Positions 53,209 through 61,189 of a stretch of 64,000 nucleotides of DNA are shown here, in pieces. A model generated the notes under the pieces. It did no database searches. It was given only the letters and a program-made list of their open reading frames with translations, and had not been told where the DNA came from. Location: the NCBI GenBank assembly GCA_965221625.1, contig OZ244903.1, positions 1,922,001-1,986,000 on the forward strand. The letters are read 5' to 3'. Each line of letters starts with the position of its first letter. The stretch's first letter is position 1. The stretch comes from Bin127 sp965221625 (lineage in GTDB: Bacteria; Chloroflexota; Dehalococcoidia; Lucifugimonadales; Lucifugimonadaceae). The translations under genes and the position numbers were made by a program.

Positions 53209-53259
53209 CAGTGCTCACGTCAGTCTACTAGTTTGATCCCACGTCTTCAAACTTGGAAC

Positions 53260-53275
53260 GGATGCGACCGCATCC
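53260..53275. promoter_or_regulatory. perfect palindrome in a divergent intergenic region
   Basis: GGATGCG and CGCATCC flank the two bases AC, giving a 16-base inverted repeat. It lies between the IscA/ErpA-type gene (minus) and pduO (plus). The short loop argues for a dimeric repressor or activator site and not an RNA hairpin. The binding protein is unknown. Confidence 0.35.
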
Positions 53276-53352
53276 CGTGTTGTGATTTGCTGACCTTAGA
53301 ATGAAAAAAGCACGCGACCTACGAATCTCAATATTACACGACTGAACTGGTA

Positions 53353-53919
53353 ATGAATTCCATCAGCACACGAAGGGGGGATTCCGGCGAGACTTCGCTC
53401 CTGTATGGCGGACGCGTGTCGAAATCGAGCCGACGAGTGGATGCCACCGGTTTGGGCGACGATGCGATTAGTTCTCTCGGTTTCGCAAGAGCGAACTGTG
53501 AAAATGAGTTCCTGCGCGACGAATTGCTCGAGATCCAACGATTGATCTTCGTCGCCAACGCCGAACTCTCGACCGATCTCGACGAAAGTTCGAAGCTACA
53601 GCAGCACTTCCAAGTCATCGACGAAGAGAACGTGCGGCAACTCGACGAACTCCTGGCATATTTGGAGCAAGAGGTAACGCTTCCTTCGGCATTCATCATC
53701 CCCGGTGCTTCCATCGCATCCTCATCACTCGACCTTGCGCGTTGCAGCGTCCGCAACTTTGAACGATGCGTCGTTGCAATGCACACTGACGGACTGGTTT
53801 CCAACCATGCGCTATTGACCTGGCTAAATCGGCTTTCAGATTGCGTCTTCATGATGGCACGCTACGCCGATCGCCAGTTGCCTGACGAGATCGTCACTGG
53901 AACGAGGCGTTCGAGTTGA
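53353..53919 (+). CDS. pduO: ATP:cob(I)alamin adenosyltransferase, PduO type
   Basis: A 188-residue protein with the PduO N-terminal features STRRGDSGETSLLYGGRVSKSS, RRVDATGLGDDAISSLGFAR, the helix with LPSAFIIPGAS and the RNFERCVVAM segment with Arg and Glu of the active site. It transfers adenosyl from ATP to cob(I)alamin to make coenzyme B12. It overlaps hisH by four bases (TTGA), so it is the first gene of the operon. No cobalamin riboswitch is visible upstream. Confidence 0.9.
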   Translation: MNSISTRRGDSGETSLLYGGRVSKSSRRVDATGLGDDAISSLGFARANCENEFLRDELLEIQRLIFVANAELSTDLDESSKLQQHFQVIDEENVRQLDELLAYLEQEVTLPSAFIIPGASIASSSLDLARCSVRNFERCVVAMHTDGLVSNHALLTWLNRLSDCVFMMARYADRQLPDEIVTGTRRSS

Positions 53920-54575
53920 GCAACTTCCGTCTCGCGATCATCAACACCGGTGCCGCCAACATCCACAGCGTGGAAAAGGCTGTTCGTTTGATGGGTGGTG
54001 AACCACAAGTCACGACGTCTCCGAAGACGATCGAAGATGCCCACGCTGCGATACTTCCTGGGGTGGGAGCGAACGACGCAGTGATGCGTCAACTGATTGA
54101 TAGAAACCTTCCCGAGACGATTCGAGCTTTCGCTGCTTCCGGCAGGCCAATGCTATGCGTATGTTTGGGTATGCAGATTCTTTTTGAGCGTTCTGAGGAA
54201 GGCAAACTGCCCGGATTAGGGATACTTAAAGGCGACGTGGTTCGTTTGCCGAAGGTGATGTCCTCCGAAACTGGGCGGCCATTGAAAATCCCTCACATGG
54301 GATGGAACACGGTCAGTTTCCGCGATGATGCGGTAGAGCGACATCCGGTCTTTGGGAAAGTCGATCAGGACGCGTACTTCTACTTCGTGCACTCGTATCA
54401 CTGCGCCGCCGCGGAAGAAGCAGACATCGCCGCCACTTCTCCACACGGCATCGACTTTTGCGCGGTCACCGTGCGCGGAAACGTCATTGGTACTCAGTTT
54501 CACCCCGAAAAGAGCGGTCAGATCGGTTTGGTTATCTACCGAGAGTTCTTGGATTTTTCGCGAAATACAACCTAG
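53916..54575 (+). CDS. hisH: imidazole glycerol phosphate synthase glutaminase subunit HisH
   Basis: A 219-residue class I glutaminase. The nucleophile is in MLCVCLGMQILFERSEEG, and the His-Glu pair in GTQFHPEKSGQ; IPHMGWNTV is HisH-specific. It supplies ammonia to HisF, encoded 1.4 kb downstream. The TTG start at 53916 overlaps the pduO stop. The next gene, hisA, starts 24 bases after its stop. Confidence 0.94.
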   Translation: MSNFRLAIINTGAANIHSVEKAVRLMGGEPQVTTSPKTIEDAHAAILPGVGANDAVMRQLIDRNLPETIRAFAASGRPMLCVCLGMQILFERSEEGKLPGLGILKGDVVRLPKVMSSETGRPLKIPHMGWNTVSFRDDAVERHPVFGKVDQDAYFYFVHSYHCAAAEEADIAATSPHGIDFCAVTVRGNVIGTQFHPEKSGQIGLVIYREFLDFSRNTT

Positions 54576-54599
54576 TTGCGTCTGCCTTCGGCCGTTTCG

Positions 54600-55331
54600 A
54601 TGGAAGTCATACCAGCGATAGATATCCGGGGTGGCAAGTGCGCGCGTCTCTTCAAAGGTGATTACGAACGTGAAACGGTCTTTCACGATGACCCGGTCGA
54701 CGCAGCACTCCGCTGGGTTGGATTGGGAGCCGAACGATTGCACGTTATCGATCTTGATGGCGCGCGCGACGGAGAACGCGTGAACGCGGCGGTGGTACGG
54801 CGCATCGCCTCGTCCATTGATGTCCCGATCCAGATGGGTGGTGGGATCCGTACCGTTGCCGACGCTGAAGCGGTCCTCAATTACGGTGTTCAACGCGTGA
54901 TTTTTGGTACCGTAGCAGTCGAAGACCCGGACTCGGTGCAAGCAGCCGTTGAACGATATGGTAGCGAATGCGTTTGCGTCTCGGTCGACGCCGAAGATGG
55001 TTTGGTTCGAACGCGCGGTTGGCTCACCGAGACTACGCTCAAGGCGGTCGATCTCTTGAAAGATATGGGACGCAGGCGCGGCGTGCGCAACTTTATCTAC
55101 ACCGACGTTGCGCGCGATGGTACGCTTTCGCACCCAAACTTCGACTCGGTGAGGCAGATTGTACGGGCGGTAAAATATCCAGTATTGATAGCCGGGGGCA
55201 TCGCGGCGGTTGATGACATCGTTCGGTTACGCGAAATCGGGGCAGCCGGAGCGATTACAGGCATGGCAATATACACCGGCGCGCTTGATTTTGCGCAGGC
55301 AATCAACGCTGTGAGATCCAAAGAGAGTTGA
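54600..55331 (+). CDS. hisA: ProFAR isomerase HisA
   Basis: About 243 residues of the (beta/alpha)8 barrel. It starts MEVIPAIDIRGGKCARLFKGDY, with the first catalytic Asp in AID, and later has IQMGGGIRTVADAEAVL, FIYTDVARDGTLSHPN and VLIAGGIAAVDDI, which distinguish HisA from HisF. It opens the ProFAR ring. The ATG at 54600 is better than a TTG at 54576. A methyltransferase gene follows four bases after the stop. Confidence 0.93.
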   Translation: MEVIPAIDIRGGKCARLFKGDYERETVFHDDPVDAALRWVGLGAERLHVIDLDGARDGERVNAAVVRRIASSIDVPIQMGGGIRTVADAEAVLNYGVQRVIFGTVAVEDPDSVQAAVERYGSECVCVSVDAEDGLVRTRGWLTETTLKAVDLLKDMGRRRGVRNFIYTDVARDGTLSHPNFDSVRQIVRAVKYPVLIAGGIAAVDDIVRLREIGAAGAITGMAIYTGALDFAQAINAVRSKES

Positions 55332-55335
55332 AGAT

Positions 55336-55911
55336 TTGACCACTCGACCGACGGCAAGCTGGCACACCTTTAACGATCAGATTGATCCTCACGCAGTCAT
55401 CTCATTGTTACCCATACATCGCTCGCAACACATCGCCGTCTTTGGTGGCAATGTCGACGGTCTTGCGATCCCCATCGCAAAGTACGTGTACGACGGACGA
55501 GTGATCGCGATCGACGCGGACCAAACCACACTTGACCATTTGCTCGCAGAGGTTGACCGATTGCACCTGACGAATGTCGAGGCACTGCAGGTCGAAGATG
55601 TCGATTTGGCGAATGCCAAGTTGGACGCCGACGGCATCGTGCTAATCGACTCTTTGCACGCAACTACCAGCCCGGCGAAGCTGTTCAACGCGGTCACTCA
55701 ACTCCTACCCGGAGGGGGCTGGATGCTCGTGGCAGACTGGTTTGCGAGCGAAATCCGCGAAGACTCCGGGCCCGCCAAATCGAAACGCGTCGATCCGGCA
55801 AGAGTCGAACGTTGGGCTACAGACGCCGACATGACGCCGATCACGCGTCGTACTCTCGGCGTCCAACGATACGTTCACGTCTACCGGAAACGGCGAACCA
55901 AGGACAGCTAG
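55336..55911 (+). CDS. class I methyltransferase-like protein inserted in the his operon
   Basis: A 191-residue protein starting at TTG. Rossmann features of class I methyltransferases are visible: HIAVFGGNVDGLAIPIAKYVYDGRVIAIDADQTTLDHL for the SAM site, VLIDSLHATTSPAKLFNAVTQLLPGGGWMLVADW for later strands. The usual GxGxG loop is GGNVDG. It lies 4 bases after hisA and 15 before hisF, so it is clearly part of the operon. It has no known place in histidine synthesis. SAM binding is likely but unproven. Confidence 0.78.
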   Translation: MTTRPTASWHTFNDQIDPHAVISLLPIHRSQHIAVFGGNVDGLAIPIAKYVYDGRVIAIDADQTTLDHLLAEVDRLHLTNVEALQVEDVDLANAKLDADGIVLIDSLHATTSPAKLFNAVTQLLPGGGWMLVADWFASEIREDSGPAKSKRVDPARVERWATDADMTPITRRTLGVQRYVHVYRKRRTKDS

Positions 55912-55926
55912 CCAGTTCGTCGAACT

Positions 55927-56709
55927 TTGACGCTCACCAATCGCATAATTCCTTGCCTCGACATCGACCGCGGTCGTGTCGTAAAAGGAGTGAGTTTCGT
56001 CAACATTACCGATGCCGGGGATCCCGCGGAGCTGGCAAGGTTTTATGACGCCGAAGGTGCCGACGAGCTTGTATTCCTCGACATCACCGCGTCTTCCGAT
56101 GCGCGCGACATCATGGTTGATGTGGTGATGAAGGTTTCTGCCGAGGTGTTTATCCCCCTAACCGTTGGCGGGGGAATCAGATCCGTGGCAGACATGAGGC
56201 ACATGCTAGAAGCAGGTGCCGAGAAAGTTAGCGTCAACTCCGCCGCGGTCGCCAATCCACAACTGATCTCGGATTGCGCGCAGGAGTTCGGTTCACAGTG
56301 CGTAGTCTTGGCGATGGATGCAAAACGACGGACTGGTGGCGTAGATAGCAACCCGAGTTGGCAAGTCTACACACACGGCGGAAGGCGTCCGGTCGATCTT
56401 GACGCAGTCGAATGGGCGAAGCGTGGCGAAGACCTTGGTGCCGGCGAGTTGTTGGTAACCAGCATGGACGAAGACGGACAGCAAAATGGTTACGACATCG
56501 CCCTGCTTAGGGATATTTCAGATCGGGTGTCGATACCTCTTGTTGCCAGTGGCGGTGCTGGCAAACCCCAACACTTTTCGGACGCCGTGACGCAAGGCGG
56601 CGCCGACGCACTTCTTGCAGCCTCCCTGTTTCACTACGGCACGCTGACAATTTCCGAAGTAAAGGACTACATGGCTGAAGTCGGGCTCCCTGTGCGCCCT
56701 GGACCTTAA
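55927..56709 (+). CDS. hisF: imidazole glycerol phosphate synthase cyclase subunit HisF
   Basis: A 260-residue barrel protein. It starts TLTNRIIPCLDIDRGRVVKGVSF, with the catalytic Asp and the PCLD signature, and has FLDITASSDAR, PLTVGGGIRSVADM, LVTSMDEDGQQNGYD with the second catalytic Asp, and VASGGAGKPQHFSDA. It joins PRFAR and ammonia to make imidazole glycerol phosphate and AICAR. It starts at TTG. The HisIE gene follows after 36 bases. Confidence 0.95.
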   Translation: MTLTNRIIPCLDIDRGRVVKGVSFVNITDAGDPAELARFYDAEGADELVFLDITASSDARDIMVDVVMKVSAEVFIPLTVGGGIRSVADMRHMLEAGAEKVSVNSAAVANPQLISDCAQEFGSQCVVLAMDAKRRTGGVDSNPSWQVYTHGGRRPVDLDAVEWAKRGEDLGAGELLVTSMDEDGQQNGYDIALLRDISDRVSIPLVASGGAGKPQHFSDAVTQGGADALLAASLFHYGTLTISEVKDYMAEVGLPVRPGP

Positions 56710-56745
56710 ACCGTCACTTGAGAAGCTACGGCCCTTGCACAAACA

Positions 56746-57357
56746 ATGATTCAGTACGATGATCGCGGATTGCTGACGGCGGTGGTGCAAGACGCCGACA
56801 CCAAAGAGGTGTTGATGGTCGCGCACATGAACGCCGAGGCGTTGGCGCGCACGATCGTCGGACCGCACGCTTGGTTCTACAGTCGTAGTCGCAAAGAACT
56901 TTGGGAAAAAGGATCAACTTCAGGCGACTACCTGAATGTCCACGAACTTAGGTTGGATTGCGATGGTGACGCTGTCGTCGTGCTTGCCAAACCTGTAGGA
57001 GCGGCTTGTCACACCGGAGCGAAATCTTGTTTCCACTCTGATGTGGATGAGCACACGGAATCCAGCGAACGCCTCGGCCCGGGCGTCGTCAACGCGGTTG
57101 CTGAGATAATTCACCACCGCGCCATTGAGAGACCCGAAGGGTCGTACACGGTCAGGATGTTGGGCGAAGGGACTTCGCGTATCGCCCAAAAAGTGATTGA
57201 GGAGGCTGGTGAGGCAGGTCTGGCGGCTGCGACCGGCCAATTGGACGACCTACCGGCGGAGCTGGCAGATCTGATGTATCACTGCCTAACGCTACTCGAA
57301 TCCGTGGGTGTATCGGTCGACGAAGTCTGGCGAGAGCTTGCCGAGCGACGCCGTTAG
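56746..57357 (+). CDS. hisI: bifunctional phosphoribosyl-AMP cyclohydrolase/phosphoribosyl-ATP pyrophosphatase HisIE
   Basis: A 203-residue fusion. Residues 1-105 are HisI: VLMVAHMNAEAL, FYSRSRKELWEKGSTSGDYL, and the metal motif CHTGAKSCFHSD. Residues 110-203 are HisE: GSYTVRMLGEGTSRIAQKVIEEAGEAGLAA and ELADLMYHCLTLL with the acidic metal ligands. It catalyses the second and third steps of histidine synthesis. The histidine genes hisG, hisD, hisC and hisB are not in this window. Confidence 0.93.
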   Translation: MIQYDDRGLLTAVVQDADTKEVLMVAHMNAEALARTIVGPHAWFYSRSRKELWEKGSTSGDYLNVHELRLDCDGDAVVVLAKPVGAACHTGAKSCFHSDVDEHTESSERLGPGVVNAVAEIIHHRAIERPEGSYTVRMLGEGTSRIAQKVIEEAGEAGLAAATGQLDDLPAELADLMYHCLTLLESVGVSVDEVWRELAERRR

Positions 57358-57372
57358 ATTGCGAGACGAATC

Positions 57373-58353
57373 TTAAGTTCCGCTTGCGGCATTTGCGGTC
57401 GCCTTCTCGTCAAGCTCAATCGCCAACTCCATCGCCGACACCGCGACTTCGATCATCTCGTCGTCCGGTTGCGCGGTCGTCAGCTTCTGTAACCAAAGAT
57501 TAGGCATTCCTGCAATGTCGACTAGCAGGTTCCCACTGCGCGTACCGGTGAAACGGATGAACTCGTAGCTCAACGCAGCGATGACTGGGATCAAGACAAT
57601 CCTCGACCCGATTAGCAACCACAACGGTTCTCGAGGGAAGAGCATGAACAGGATAATCGACAGCACGATTACCGTCAGCAGAAACGAAGTGCCGCATCGG
57701 GGGTGTGCTGGCGAAAATCGACGGATCTCACTAGGCACCAACGGCAACCCGCGTTCGTGGGCGTGGATCGTCATGTGCTCGGCACCGTGGTAGCCGTACA
57801 TGCGCTTGATGTCTTTCATCAACCCGATTGCCCAGATATAGGCGAGAAATATCACCAGTCGCAACACTCCCTCAACGACGTTTGCCCAGAAATGGGATTG
57901 AACCTCAACCGGCCTCGAGAGAAACAGCGGCAACAGGAAGAAGAGCGCGATGCCGAAGGCGAACGCCACGAAGGTCATCAATCCGATGCCGAGAGATCCA
58001 AGTTCGGCATCTTCGTCTTCGTCAGCATCCTTAATTTGCTGGTTGGCCCCTATCGTGTAGGCACGCATGCCGATGACGAGCGTTTCGATGAGAACCAAGG
58101 TGCCGCGAACAAACGGCACTCTGCGCAACCTCCCATTCGTCCAACCGAGGAGGGGTATCGTCTCTTGCGAAATCGATCCGTCGGCGCAACGCACGGCGAC
58201 AGAAGCTCCGTGGATGCCCCTAATCATCACTCCTTCGATGATCGCCTGGCCACCGTACAGGCGAGGTACCGCGTGGTGAGCACCGATTCCGTCGCGGTTA
58301 GATTCAGATGCCGCCGCGGACTGCGTCCCGTCGTTTAACCGATCTGATGGCAT
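57373..58353 (-). CDS. DUF1385 membrane protein
   Basis: A 326-residue protein of the DUF1385 family, which begins YGGQAIIEGVMIRG and continues with MYGYHGAEHMTIHAHERG and FSPAHPRCGTSFLLTV, all of them conserved. About five membrane helices are present. In many bacteria the gene lies next to rpmE and prfA, as it does here with rpmE upstream. A link to quinone or other membrane chemistry has been suggested for relatives, but the function is unknown. It converges with hisIE. Confidence 0.88.
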   Translation of the reverse strand: MPSDRLNDGTQSAAASESNRDGIGAHHAVPRLYGGQAIIEGVMIRGIHGASVAVRCADGSISQETIPLLGWTNGRLRRVPFVRGTLVLIETLVIGMRAYTIGANQQIKDADEDEDAELGSLGIGLMTFVAFAFGIALFFLLPLFLSRPVEVQSHFWANVVEGVLRLVIFLAYIWAIGLMKDIKRMYGYHGAEHMTIHAHERGLPLVPSEIRRFSPAHPRCGTSFLLTVIVLSIILFMLFPREPLWLLIGSRIVLIPVIAALSYEFIRFTGTRSGNLLVDIAGMPNLWLQKLTTAQPDDEMIEVAVSAMELAIELDEKATANAASGT

Positions 58354-58469
58354 CTGAACGCGATGGTGTGGAGCTGCGAAACCGTCAATTCACCAACGAG
58401 CGAAGCAACCCAGTCTTAAACCGCCATCCGCACTCGAGGGAGCGAGTCGCGGTTGCAAACCGCATGCGG

Positions 58470-58712
58470 TTACTCTTCGTCTGACGGTTCGTCGGTTTCC
58501 CCCGGCATCGACATGCCGTAGCGACGCATCAACCGCTCCACACGTCCCTCGGTGTCGACGATGCGCTGTTCGCCCGTCCAAAACGGGTGGCAGCTGCTGC
58601 AAACTTCGACGCGGATCTCTTCCTTCGTCGACCCTGTGATCAAGTCTTCAACGCCGCAAGCGCAAATCACGCGCGCCTCCGGGTAGTAGGTCGGATGGAT
58701 GTCAGCTTTCAT
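58470..58712 (-). CDS. rpmE: 50S ribosomal protein L31
   Basis: An 80-residue protein: MKADIHPTYYPEARVICACG at the start, then VEVCSSCHPFWTGEQRIVDTEGRVERLMRRYG. Cys in CACG and CSSC make it the zinc-binding (C+) type. It is slightly longer than the usual 70 residues, with an acidic tail (ETDEPSDEE). It follows rpmA by 27 bases. Confidence 0.96.
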   Translation of the reverse strand: MKADIHPTYYPEARVICACGVEDLITGSTKEEIRVEVCSSCHPFWTGEQRIVDTEGRVERLMRRYGMSMPGETDEPSDEE

Positions 58713-58739
58713 GGGATTGTCTTCGAGGTTTCTTGCGCG

Positions 58740-59000
58740 CTAAACGGGGATGGCGTCGACATTCACCCGGCGCCTGTTTTGTCGAGCGAAATCAAACCGA
58801 ACGGTGCCATCGGTGGTCGCATAGATCGTGTGATCCTTGCCAATCCCAACGTTTTCCCCGGGGTGGAACTTCGTACCTCGCTGACGGACGATTATCGATC
58901 CGGCCGTTACTACTTCGCCTGCGAAAGCCTTGACTCCGAGACGACGACCTGCGCTATCACGCCCGTTCCTGGAAGTCCCTGATCCCTTCTTATGCGCCAT
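58740..59000 (-). CDS. rpmA: 50S ribosomal protein L27
   Basis: An 86-residue protein: MAHKKGSGTSRNGRDSAGRR at the start and GSIIVRQRGTKFHPGENVGIGKDHTIYA, all conserved in L27. The N-terminus reaches the peptidyl transferase centre. There is no Firmicutes-type N-terminal extension that would need processing. It follows rplU by 36 bases, the usual rplU-rpmA order. Confidence 0.97.
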   Translation of the reverse strand: MAHKKGSGTSRNGRDSAGRRLGVKAFAGEVVTAGSIIVRQRGTKFHPGENVGIGKDHTIYATTDGTVRFDFARQNRRRVNVDAIPV

Positions 59001-59036
59001 GATGATTCCTCCGATTGCAGCAGCACGCGTCCGCGC

Positions 59037-59357
59037 CTACGCCTCAATTTCGACTATCTCGATTGAAGTCATCGGTTGCCGGTGCCCGCGCTTGCTTCGC
59101 TGGCGAGTCTTGTTTTTGTATTTGAAGACGATTTTCTTCTTGTCACGCACGTGCGCGACTACTTTCGCAACGACCTGGGCACCCGCCACGTTGGGCCTGC
59201 CAACTTCGACGCCACCATCGACGCAAGTCAACAAAACGTCATCCAAATTGACCGTGTCCCCTTCCGGGATCGGCAATCTCTCAATCTCAAGGGTGTCGCC
59301 AGGACGGACACGATACTGTTTTCCGCCGGTCGCGATGATTGCGTAGTTCTCTGACAT
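59037..59357 (-). CDS. rplU: 50S ribosomal protein L21
   Basis: A 106-residue protein: NYAIIATGGKQYRVRPGDTLEIERLP and the C-terminal NKTRQRSKRGHRQPMTSIEIVEI match L21. It is the first gene of rplU-rpmA-rpmE-DUF1385. The 132 bases upstream contain no gene; a TGGGGCCCCA palindrome lies about 35 bases before the start codon and could be part of a leader. Confidence 0.96.
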   Translation of the reverse strand: MSENYAIIATGGKQYRVRPGDTLEIERLPIPEGDTVNLDDVLLTCVDGGVEVGRPNVAGAQVVAKVVAHVRDKKKIVFKYKNKTRQRSKRGHRQPMTSIEIVEIEA

Positions 59358-59489
59358 ATGCGAAGAGAGGCGTGGGGCCCCAAGGACAAATCGACTTTCG
59401 CTAACTTCCTGATTCTACATCAACGACACATTCGCACTCGCGCGCAGACCGCACTTCCATTCACGTTCGAAGCATGCAGTTGCGTCAAC

Positions 59490-59987
59490 TCAACCAACGT
59501 GCAACTCGGCGAATTCGCTACGGAAATATATCAGAGGCTCGCCGCGATTCAACTTGATCTCTTCAACTTCGGCAATGAAGATCGTGTGATCTCCGGACTC
59601 GATTGACTGCACAACCCGACAGTCCATTGCCGTTAGAGCACCAGCAATCACGGCAGACTTCCCAAGTTCCACGGTCGCCACCGGATCCATACTGGCTCGT
59701 GCCTCTGCCGGCACAGTGAAGTGACGTGCGACAGGTGCCTGATCTGTGGCGAGGACGCTGAGGCCGAACCTTAGGTTCCTGGATACCAACGGATGCGTAT
59801 TGCGCCCATGAGCGATGACAGCCAATGCCAACGGGGGTACGAGCGACACACTAGCAACACCGTTCGCCGTCATACCGTGCACGCCGTCGCTTCCATTCGC
59901 CTCACGCGTAGTGATGACCGTCACGCCGGTTGCGAAGTTCGACCAAGCCTTGCGAAATAGATCCGGCGTTACGTTCGATTCGGTCAT
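59490..59987 (-). CDS. flavin reductase-like FMN-binding protein
   Basis: About 165 residues. The opening FRKAWSNFATGVTVITT, then GMTANGVASVSLVPPLALAVIAH and the C-terminal GDHTIFIAEVEEIKLNRGEPLIYF, match flavin reductase-like domains that bind FMN and reduce free flavin with NAD(P)H, usually to serve a two-component monooxygenase. No monooxygenase is in the window. The ATG at 59987 fits homologues. A GTG at 60065 overlaps the stop of the preceding gene and would add 26 residues. Confidence 0.85.
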   Translation of the reverse strand: MTESNVTPDLFRKAWSNFATGVTVITTREANGSDGVHGMTANGVASVSLVPPLALAVIAHGRNTHPLVSRNLRFGLSVLATDQAPVARHFTVPAEARASMDPVATVELGKSAVIAGALTAMDCRVVQSIESGDHTIFIAEVEEIKLNRGEPLIYFRSEFAELHVG

Positions 59988-60061
59988 CGCAAATGGAATT
60001 CGGGATACGACAGCGATTCCGATTATAGAGACGTTTGGACAGCGAATTGGTTTTCGCCCCC

Positions 60062-61189
60062 TCACTCAACGACGCGCCACTCTAGAGGATCAGGATCCAC
60101 GTAACCAGATAGCTCGACGAAACCCCTGCCACTTGAGGCACCAGTCGTCGCATCTACCACGTCTACACTCCCCTCCCAATATGCCGCGGCCTGATTGCCG
60201 AAGGGTATTGGAGGTATCTCCTGATCGGGCGTTGACGGCACCAAAATGACGTCCATTCCAGCGTCTGGCAACGCGAGTCGCCATTTTGAAGGATAGGTGC
60301 CCCCGGTGTTCGGACTGGTCCAATGATCCAGAACCTTGATATCGATTCCATCGTCATCGTCGAACACAATCTGTGGTTCGCCGGGTCGGATCACGGTTGC
60401 ATCTGTCCCAACGACTTCGCCATACGCGCCTCTCACCTCTGACACCATCACCGAACGGCCATCATCAAGATGTAAAGCGAACCATTGCCATCCTGCGGGA
60501 TTGCCCACTACGAAGAAGTCGCCCCATTGGTGATCGAACCAGATTTCGCCCGACACGTCGAACGTCTCATCGTTCGCGATCAACCGACCTTCGGCGCGCA
60601 CCTTCGGATACGAATAGTAGTAGGTCCACCCGAACGGCCAGTCCATCCAGCCCTTGCCAGAATGCAGCATTACATCGTTCGGTACCTCAGATTCGAGGTG
60701 AATCTCGGTTCGCGTCCGAGGGTCAACAGCAGACAATTTGTGTTTACCGTCGGCATCAATCGTTAACTGGAATTCGGTCAGTGAAATCGACAGTCGAGCC
60801 GCATCTGTAGATTCCGCAGCAACGGAATCGTCCACGATTGTCGATGAGCTCAAGTGAAAGTGTTCGTCGCCCGCGACATCCGTAATGCCAGCTTGACCGA
60901 AGCGAATGGCGGTTGTACCTTGGTCGGTTTTCGTGCTGAAAATGACGAAGTGGAAGGAAAACTCTCGACCGTTCTCACTCTCAAGGTGTCCGTTGTAGTA
61001 CCACCACTCAATCGGGGTTTCATGAGGCCCGTCATCCTCTGGGAGCGATACGGCACGCGGAACGGGTGTTGGTTGGGCCGGACCAGGGGAGGGAATCTCC
61101 TTCGCACCAACTTCGCCAATACATGCGGTTGACATCAACCATGAGAGAGCGACGATCGCCGTGCAGATCCTTTTGGTTGGCACGCTCAT
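60062..61189 (-). CDS. CrtC/AttH-like lipocalin-type lipoprotein
   Basis: A 375-residue protein. The signal ends STACIGE, a lipobox, followed by a proline-rich spacer. The domain shows ETPIEWWYYNGHLES, FSFHFVIFSTK, FDHQWGDFF, and DDGRSVMVSEVRG, the pattern of hydroxyneurosporene synthase (CrtC) and AttH proteins. It probably binds or hydrates a lipid or isoprenoid at the cell surface. It overlaps the MMPL transporter gene by four bases, so the two are translationally coupled. Confidence 0.83.
   Translation of the reverse strand: MSVPTKRICTAIVALSWLMSTACIGEVGAKEIPSPGPAQPTPVPRAVSLPEDDGPHETPIEWWYYNGHLESENGREFSFHFVIFSTKTDQGTTAIRFGQAGITDVAGDEHFHLSSSTIVDDSVAAESTDAARLSISLTEFQLTIDADGKHKLSAVDPRTRTEIHLESEVPNDVMLHSGKGWMDWPFGWTYYYSYPKVRAEGRLIANDETFDVSGEIWFDHQWGDFFVVGNPAGWQWFALHLDDGRSVMVSEVRGAYGEVVGTDATVIRPGEPQIVFDDDDGIDIKVLDHWTSPNTGGTYPSKWRLALPDAGMDVILVPSTPDQEIPPIPFGNQAAAYWEGSVDVVDATTGASSGRGFVELSGYVDPDPLEWRVVE

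Noticed and set aside
53209..53352. Cobalamin riboswitch before pduO
   Set aside because: No B12-box is seen and the region is too short for the usual element.
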